DNA of 6,249 nucleotides, from assembly GCA_017550775.1 (NCBI GenBank), contig JAFZOA010000018.1:1-6249 (forward strand), written 5' to 3'. A program made the translations under genes and the position numbers. The first letter of the stretch is position 1. The number at the start of each line of letters is the position of its first letter. Positions 1 through 6,249 of this stretch are shown piece by piece. This stretch comes from Ruminiclostridium sp. Lineage in GTDB: Bacteria > Bacillota_A > Clostridia > Oscillospirales > Ruminococcaceae. The notes under the pieces are model-generated. The model was not told the origin of the DNA and searched no databases. It saw only the letters and a list, made by a program, of their open reading frames with translations.

Positions 1-2917
<2,917 letters not shown>

Positions 2918-2936
2918 ATTTTCACCCCCGGACTAT

Positions 2937-2957
2937 AATACTCATTATATGAGTATT
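2937..2957. repeat. Perfect 9-bp inverted repeat overlapping the yunB -10 box
   Basis: AATACTCAT (2937-2945) and ATGAGTATT (2949-2957) are exact reverse complements separated by TAT. A second, shorter pair CCCGG (2927-2931) and CCGGG (2960-2964) flanks it. The repeat covers the predicted -10 box, as an operator for a dimeric repressor would. As an RNA hairpin it has no following T-run in either direction, so it does not look like an intrinsic terminator. Confidence 0.6.
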
Positions 2958-2973
2958 CGCCGGGTAGTGACAA
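2944..2973 (-). promoter_or_regulatory. Predicted sigma-A-like promoter of yunB-ligA-GNAT
   Basis: On the minus strand a -35 box TTGTCA (2968-2973, five of six consensus bases) is followed, after an 18-bp spacer, by a perfect -10 box TATAAT (2944-2949). Transcription would start near 2934-2936, leaving a leader of about 20 bases before the yunB ATG, which includes the GGGGGTG ribosome binding site. The same -10 region reads CATATAAT, one base away from the sigma-E -10 consensus CATACAAT, but no convincing sigma-E -35 is seen. The box lies in an inverted repeat (2937-2957). Confidence 0.65.
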
Positions 2974-2982
2974 TAGACAAGT

Positions 2983-4404
2983 TTATGAATGTTTAAAGAA
3001 CGATCTGAACGCCTTGTACGCCATATATACGTCGTTCTTCGAGGTCACCTCGAACGGCGCGTGCATGGACAGCACGGGAACTCCCACGTCTATCGTGTCG
3101 ATATCGAGGTTGGCGATGTACATAGCCACCGTTCCGCCGCCGCCGAAATCCACCTTTCCGAGCTCTCCCGTCTGCCAGATCACCCCGTCCTTGTCGAGCA
3201 TCTGACGTATCTCGCTGACATACTCTGCGGACGCGTCGCTCGTACCGGACTTGCCGCGTGCACCGGTGTACTTGGTGACGACCACACCTCTTCCGAGGAA
3301 GGACGCGTTGAGCTTCTCGAACGGCTCCGCGAAGGTGGGGTCGAATGCGGCATTCACGTCGGCGGAAAGACACTTTGAGGCTGAGAGGACTGTGCGCTCG
3401 TCGGTGCCGTACATCTCCGCAAGGTCGGCCAGGAAATAGCGCATATATGCCGATCTGAGACCGGTGCAGCCTTCGCTCCCTATCTCCTCCTTGTCGGTAA
3501 GCACGGTAACGGCTGTCCTCTCGGGAGCGCCCTTTACCGCAAGTATCGCACTCAGCGCGGTGTACGCGCATACACGGTCGTCCTGTCCGTAGGCACCCAC
3601 CATGCTGCGGTCGAAGCCTACGTCCTTTGCCCCGAACGCGGGTACACATTCGAGCTCCGCGGAGACAAAGTCGCTCTCGGTGATGCCGTACTTCTCGTTG
3701 AGTATCTTCATTATGCCGAGCTTCACCGCTTCACTCGCCTTATCGTCCCTGAACGGGCGCGAACCGATCAGAATGTTGAGCTCCTCGCCGGTTATAAGCT
3801 TTGCGACAGGGCGCTTGTACTGCTCGTCCGCGAGGTGGGGGAGTATGTCGGTTATCACGAGCACCGGGTCGCTCTCGTCCTCGCCGAGCTTCACATCGAC
3901 CCGCTCACCGTCCGCCTTGTAGATGACACCGTGCAGAGCAAGCGGAGTCACCGGCCACTGGAACTTCTTGATACCGCCGTAGTAGTGGGTCTTGAAGTAC
4001 GCAAGAGCTTCGTTCTCATAGAGCGGGTTCTGTTTGAGGTCGAGACGCGGGGAGTCGATGTGCGCCGCGACGAGGTTTACGCCCTGCTCTACCGGCTTCT
4101 TGCCGATGACCGCGAGAATGACAGCCTTGCCCCTGTTCACGCGGTAAACGCGGTCGCCGGGAGCGTAATTCGCAGTCTTGTCGAACGGAACAAATCCCGC
4201 CGCTTCGGCCTGTCTTACCGCCTCCGCGCACGCCTCACGCTCGGTCTTGCCCGCGTCAAGGAACTTCTTGTAGCCCTCGCAGAACTTATCCGCCTTGGAA
4301 ATGTCGCTCTCCGACATCTCAAGACCGGTGTTCTTCCGCTTCATAAAGAGCTTTTCCTTGAGCTCGGAAGTCTCGTTCTTCTTCTCTTTTTCCTTCTTTG
4401 CCAT
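2983..4404 (-). CDS. M18-family zinc aminopeptidase
   Basis: A 473-residue cytosolic metallopeptidase of family M18 (aspartyl aminopeptidase / DNPEP / yeast Ape1 relatives), which removes N-terminal residues, often acidic ones, from peptides; members usually form dodecamers. The two-zinc site can be followed along the chain: AAHIDSPRLD with H115 and D117, GQDDR with metal ligand D275 or D276 (D276 by position), the DKEEIGSEG motif with catalytic E306 and ligand E307, SADVN with D349, and SMHAPFEV with H448. The VDFGGGGTVA segment at 418-426 is also conserved in bacterial members. Length is normal. The first 25 residues are rich in Lys and Glu and have no family counterpart that I recognise. 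The ATG start has GAAAGGA ending ten bases upstream; M21 is a possible alternative start. No promoter is obvious in the 55 bp before it, so it may be read through from the Nudix gene. Specificity is not predictable from sequence. Confidence 0.95.
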   Translation of the reverse strand: MAKKEKEKKNETSELKEKLFMKRKNTGLEMSESDISKADKFCEGYKKFLDAGKTEREACAEAVRQAEAAGFVPFDKTANYAPGDRVYRVNRGKAVILAVIGKKPVEQGVNLVAAHIDSPRLDLKQNPLYENEALAYFKTHYYGGIKKFQWPVTPLALHGVIYKADGERVDVKLGEDESDPVLVITDILPHLADEQYKRPVAKLITGEELNILIGSRPFRDDKASEAVKLGIMKILNEKYGITESDFVSAELECVPAFGAKDVGFDRSMVGAYGQDDRVCAYTALSAILAVKGAPERTAVTVLTDKEEIGSEGCTGLRSAYMRYFLADLAEMYGTDERTVLSASKCLSADVNAAFDPTFAEPFEKLNASFLGRGVVVTKYTGARGKSGTSDASAEYVSEIRQMLDKDGVIWQTGELGKVDFGGGGTVAMYIANLDIDTIDVGVPVLSMHAPFEVTSKNDVYMAYKAFRSFFKHS

Positions 4405-4459
4405 GATGTGTATGTCCTTTCGTGTTTAATGTATTTCCGGGTCACAATTTGCCGTCAGC

Positions 4460-4966
4460 TTATCCTGACAATTCCTCCGCGATCATCTTCAGAACCCTGA
4501 GCTCCCGTTCGATCATTACATTGTTCTCACGGCATAAACAGGCTTCGTTGATGCCGATCACATCTTTAATATCCATGAACATCGGAACAAAGTCCGCAGC
4601 GGTCTCATCCTGTGTAAGCTCCGTACTCTTCTGTACGTCTCCGACCTCGCAGAAGTAGTAGTAATTGTCCTGTATAAAGACAGGTTCATGCGTACCCTTC
4701 TGTATTCTGTGAACATAGCCGAACTCACGGACAGTCTCCGGTTTTACGGCAAGTCCGGTTTCCTCCCTTACTTCCCGTATCATCGCGGAAACATTATCCT
4801 CGCCGGGCTCTATCCCTCCGCCGGGAAGCTTGCAGTACCTATCCCGTCTGCTGTAAATGACCGCTATTCTGCCGCCGCGGAAAATAATACCTCTCGACGA
4901 AGGTCGTCTGAACACCTCGCCGTCGGGGTCGTAGTCTTTTTTGTCGATCTCAAAAAGAAGTCTCAT
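4460..4966 (-). CDS. Nudix hydrolase
   Basis: A 168-residue protein with a complete Nudix box at about residues 50-72: G50, E56, then REVREETGL (64-72), fitting G-x5-E-x7-R-E-U-x-E-E-x-G-U. The box is preceded by the usual WKLPGGG-like loop (KLPGGGIEPGED). Nudix enzymes use Mg2+ bound by the box glutamates to split a nucleoside diphosphate linked to another moiety; candidates include oxidised dNTPs, NDP-sugars or dinucleotides. Beta-strand FRGGRIAVIYSRRDRYC lies before the box. The C-terminal half (QDNYYYFCEV, then an acidic and helical tail) gives no specificity signature I can name. The ATG start has GGAGG (4974-4978) seven bases upstream. The gene begins 34-35 bp after the lytic transglycosylase stop, and 55 bp separate it from the aminopeptidase. 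The family is certain and the substrate unknown. Confidence 0.95.
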   Translation of the reverse strand: MRLLFEIDKKDYDPDGEVFRRPSSRGIIFRGGRIAVIYSRRDRYCKLPGGGIEPGEDNVSAMIREVREETGLAVKPETVREFGYVHRIQKGTHEPVFIQDNYYYFCEVGDVQKSTELTQDETAADFVPMFMDIKDVIGINEACLCRENNVMIERELRVLKMIAEELSG

Positions 4967-4973
4967 TCAGCGT

Positions 4974-4978
4974 CCTCC
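4974..4978 (-). promoter_or_regulatory. Ribosome binding site of the Nudix gene
   Basis: GGAGG on the minus strand, seven bases before the ATG at 4966. It decides the start, since the in-frame upstream sequence offers no better one. Confidence 0.7.
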
Positions 4979-5001
4979 GCATATGTCATGCCGGTACGTA
5001 C

Positions 5002-5601
5002 TTACTCCCCCGAGTAAAGCTCATAGTATGTGTTCAGCGCGCTGTTTATCTTGTTCACATAGTGCTCCGCGCTCCTGCTCGGATATTTGTCGATATGCAC
5101 ACCGTCCGCGGAGTACCGCGTATCCTCCACCCAGCCGTTCACCTCGCCGATACCGGAGAAGTACGCCGCCGCGGCTGTGTCTGTGCAGCCGAAGTGCTCC
5201 GTCAGGTAATGCACCATATAGGAGCCGTAACGGATATTGGTCTCGGGGTCGAACATATCGCTGTAGGTGATATCGTCCCCGTCGCCGAGCCGGAACTTCA
5301 CCCAGTCGAAGGCGCTCTCCATGAGCTGCATAAGCCCCCTTGCGCCGGTCTCCGAGACCGCGTTCGGGTCAAAGCCGCTCTCGGTCTTGATGAACGCGTA
5401 GATGACGTATTTGTCCATGCCGTATTCATCGGCGTACTTTTCGACGTACTCCGAGTATTTCAGAGGGTGAGTATCGAGCTTGAACTGATGCTCGGCGCGC
5501 CTGTAAACGTTCGTACCGAAGTACATAACAGCAGCCGTGATACCGACCAGCATGAGTATGATAACTACCGTGAATACTGAGCGTTTCTTCTTAGTCCTCA
5601 A
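5002..5601 (-). CDS. Membrane-anchored SLT-domain lytic transglycosylase, TTG start
   Basis: A 199-residue protein with a basic N-terminus (RTKKKR), one membrane anchor at about 9-28 and an outward-facing SLT (goose-lysozyme-like) domain at about 48-190. Such enzymes cut the MurNAc-GlcNAc bond of peptidoglycan and form 1,6-anhydro-MurNAc. The catalytic motif is IKTESGFDPNAVS with E74 as the acid/base, followed by GARGLMQLM (86-94) and MFDPETNIRYGSYMVHYL (116-133). The usual AAYNAG motif is altered to AAYFSG (145-150). YPSRSAEHYVNKI (173-185) corresponds to the family's ETRxYVxKV. The start codon is TTG: its TTGA overlaps the coaE stop TGA by 4 bp and a strong GGAGG lies seven bases upstream. 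No ATG occurs before M17, which would remove half of the anchor. This places it in the coaE transcript, probably translationally coupled. A Slt next to coaE is a pattern I recall from other Clostridia. The exact cellular role (growth, division or spore cortex) cannot be told. Confidence 0.93.
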   Translation of the reverse strand: MRTKKKRSVFTVVIILMLVGITAAVMYFGTNVYRRAEHQFKLDTHPLKYSEYVEKYADEYGMDKYVIYAFIKTESGFDPNAVSETGARGLMQLMESAFDWVKFRLGDGDDITYSDMFDPETNIRYGSYMVHYLTEHFGCTDTAAAAYFSGIGEVNGWVEDTRYSADGVHIDKYPSRSAEHYVNKINSALNTYYELYSGE

Positions 5602-6248
5602 TCCTTGCCCTCCGAATATGCCGAAAGCGCGTCACAGCGCACTTTTTCCGCTATCTCCCGCAGGTCCCGTCCGAAAGCTTCTATCGTCCCGCAGTTCACG
5701 GCGCTGTACCTCGAACGCTCTGTGTAGAAGCTCGCATCGTGCTGCGAGGAAAGCCGGTCCTCCGCCTGCGCACGGGTTATCCCGTCACGCTGCATTATGC
5801 GCTCGATACAGAACTCCCTGTCCGCGGTGACGCATACCACGGTGTCGCAAAGCTCGTCGGCTCCGCTCTCGAACAGTGTCGGAGCGTCCAGCAGCACAAG
5901 CTGTCTTTCTTCCGACAGTGAAGAAGCGCTGTTCAGTATGTCGAATGTTATGAACGGGTATATGATCTCATTCAGCGCAAGACGAGCCGTACTGTCGGAA
6001 AACACGATACCACCGAGCTTTCTGCGGTCGAGCGAGCCGTCCGGACAGAGAATATCCGGCGTGAACCGCTCCGCTATCATAGCGAGCGCCGGCCGGCCGG
6101 GCATAACTACGTTTCGCGCCACGATATCACAGTCTATCACCGCAAATCCGCACTCCGCAAACACGCGGCACGCGGTGGTCTTGCCAGCGCCGGACATACC
6201 GGTGAGCCCGACTATGTATCTGCGGTCATGTGCGTACAGCATCGGCAC
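5598..6248 (-). CDS. coaE: Dephospho-CoA kinase CoaE (start at window edge)
   Basis: CoaE phosphorylates the 3'-OH of the ribose in dephospho-CoA with ATP, the last step of coenzyme A synthesis in the cytosol. About 216 residues are visible, near the family's 200. The P-loop is GMSGAGKT at 17-24 (K23). Next come the IDCD aspartates (39, 41) after the second strand, LDRRKLG (73-79) of the CoA-binding region, DAPTLFESG (121-129) in place of the usual D-x-PLLFE, and the lid region RIMQRDGITRAQAEDRLSSQ (150-169) with the conserved arginines and Q169. The N-terminus is open: a GTG at 6248 and an ATG at 6242 are both in frame, the ATG being more likely as it leaves a short YAHDRRYIVGLTG lead, but a start beyond the window cannot be excluded. 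The gene is followed by the lytic transglycosylase with a 4-bp overlap. In many Firmicutes coaE lies just after polA, which would be off the right edge. Confidence 0.96.
   Translation of the reverse strand: MPMLYAHDRRYIVGLTGMSGAGKTTACRVFAECGFAVIDCDIVARNVVMPGRPALAMIAERFTPDILCPDGSLDRRKLGGIVFSDSTARLALNEIIYPFITFDILNSASSLSEERQLVLLDAPTLFESGADELCDTVVCVTADREFCIERIMQRDGITRAQAEDRLSSQHDASFYTERSRYSAVNCGTIEAFGRDLREIAEKVRCDALSAYSEGKD
5609..5613 (-). promoter_or_regulatory. Ribosome binding site supporting a TTG start
   Basis: GGAGG on the minus strand, seven bases upstream of the TTG at 5601 and inside the last codons of coaE. It is the main reason to accept the rare start codon for the lytic transglycosylase. 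Confidence 0.75.
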
Positions 6249-6249
6249 C

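Noticed and set aside
2934..2939. TATAAT on the plus strand
   Set aside because: It is a by-product of the palindromic region; no -35 box at the right distance and no plus-strand gene downstream.
2937..2957. Palindrome read as an intrinsic terminator of the aminopeptidase gene
   Set aside because: The stem is AT-rich and no T-run follows on the minus strand; the promoter reading explains it better.
4454..4469. Hairpin GTCAG/CTGAC around the Nudix stop codon
   Set aside because: Only five base pairs with a six-base loop and no T-run; too weak to call a terminator.
3835..4500. Plus-strand 221-codon open frame opposite the aminopeptidase
   Set aside because: It is antisense to a gene whose active-site residues are all intact, ends across the Nudix gene boundary and has no domain or ribosome binding signal that I could see.
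5002..5017. TTACTC/GAGTAA inverted repeat over the lytic transglycosylase stop
   Set aside because: Six base pairs with no T-run after it on the minus strand, and partly within codons; likely chance.
5062..5580. Plus-strand 172-codon open frame opposite the lytic transglycosylase
   Set aside because: It is a mirror of the transglycosylase codons (Val/Arg/His-rich) with no family resemblance.

Overview
The window is a compact stretch of bacterial chromosome with seven protein genes, all on the minus strand. Gaps between genes are at most 65 bp. No RNA genes, mobile elements, CRISPR arrays or long repeats were seen. The gene set suggests an endospore-forming Gram-positive of the class Clostridia, plausibly Ruminococcaceae/Oscillospiraceae. 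The reasons are a YunB-type sporulation protein, a clostridial-looking M18 aminopeptidase, an NAD+-dependent ligase, strong GGAGG ribosome binding sites and a moderately GC-rich coding bias. The placement below class level is an inference.

Read in the direction of transcription (from high to low coordinates), the first block is coaE (dephospho-CoA kinase, at the window's right edge), a membrane-anchored SLT-type lytic transglycosylase that starts on TTG inside the coaE stop, a Nudix hydrolase, and an M18 metallo-aminopeptidase. Gaps here are -4, 35 and 55 bp, with no clear terminator or promoter between them, so these four may be co-transcribed from a promoter outside the window.

A 65-bp spacer (2918-2982) then holds a good sigma-A-like promoter whose -10 box lies inside a perfect 9-bp inverted repeat. 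It would drive a second block: yunB (sporulation), ligA (replicative/repair DNA ligase) and a GNAT acetyltransferase cut by the left edge. These three are joined by 4-bp and 14-bp overlaps, which suggests translational coupling. Putting an essential ligase behind a sporulation gene makes this promoter the most interesting non-coding site.

Most of the window is ordinary housekeeping DNA. No novel multi-gene system was found. The points worth a second look are the palindromic promoter, the ligA start ambiguity and yunB-ligA coupling, the TTG start and altered active-site motif of the lytic transglycosylase, and the lysine-rich N-terminus of the aminopeptidase.
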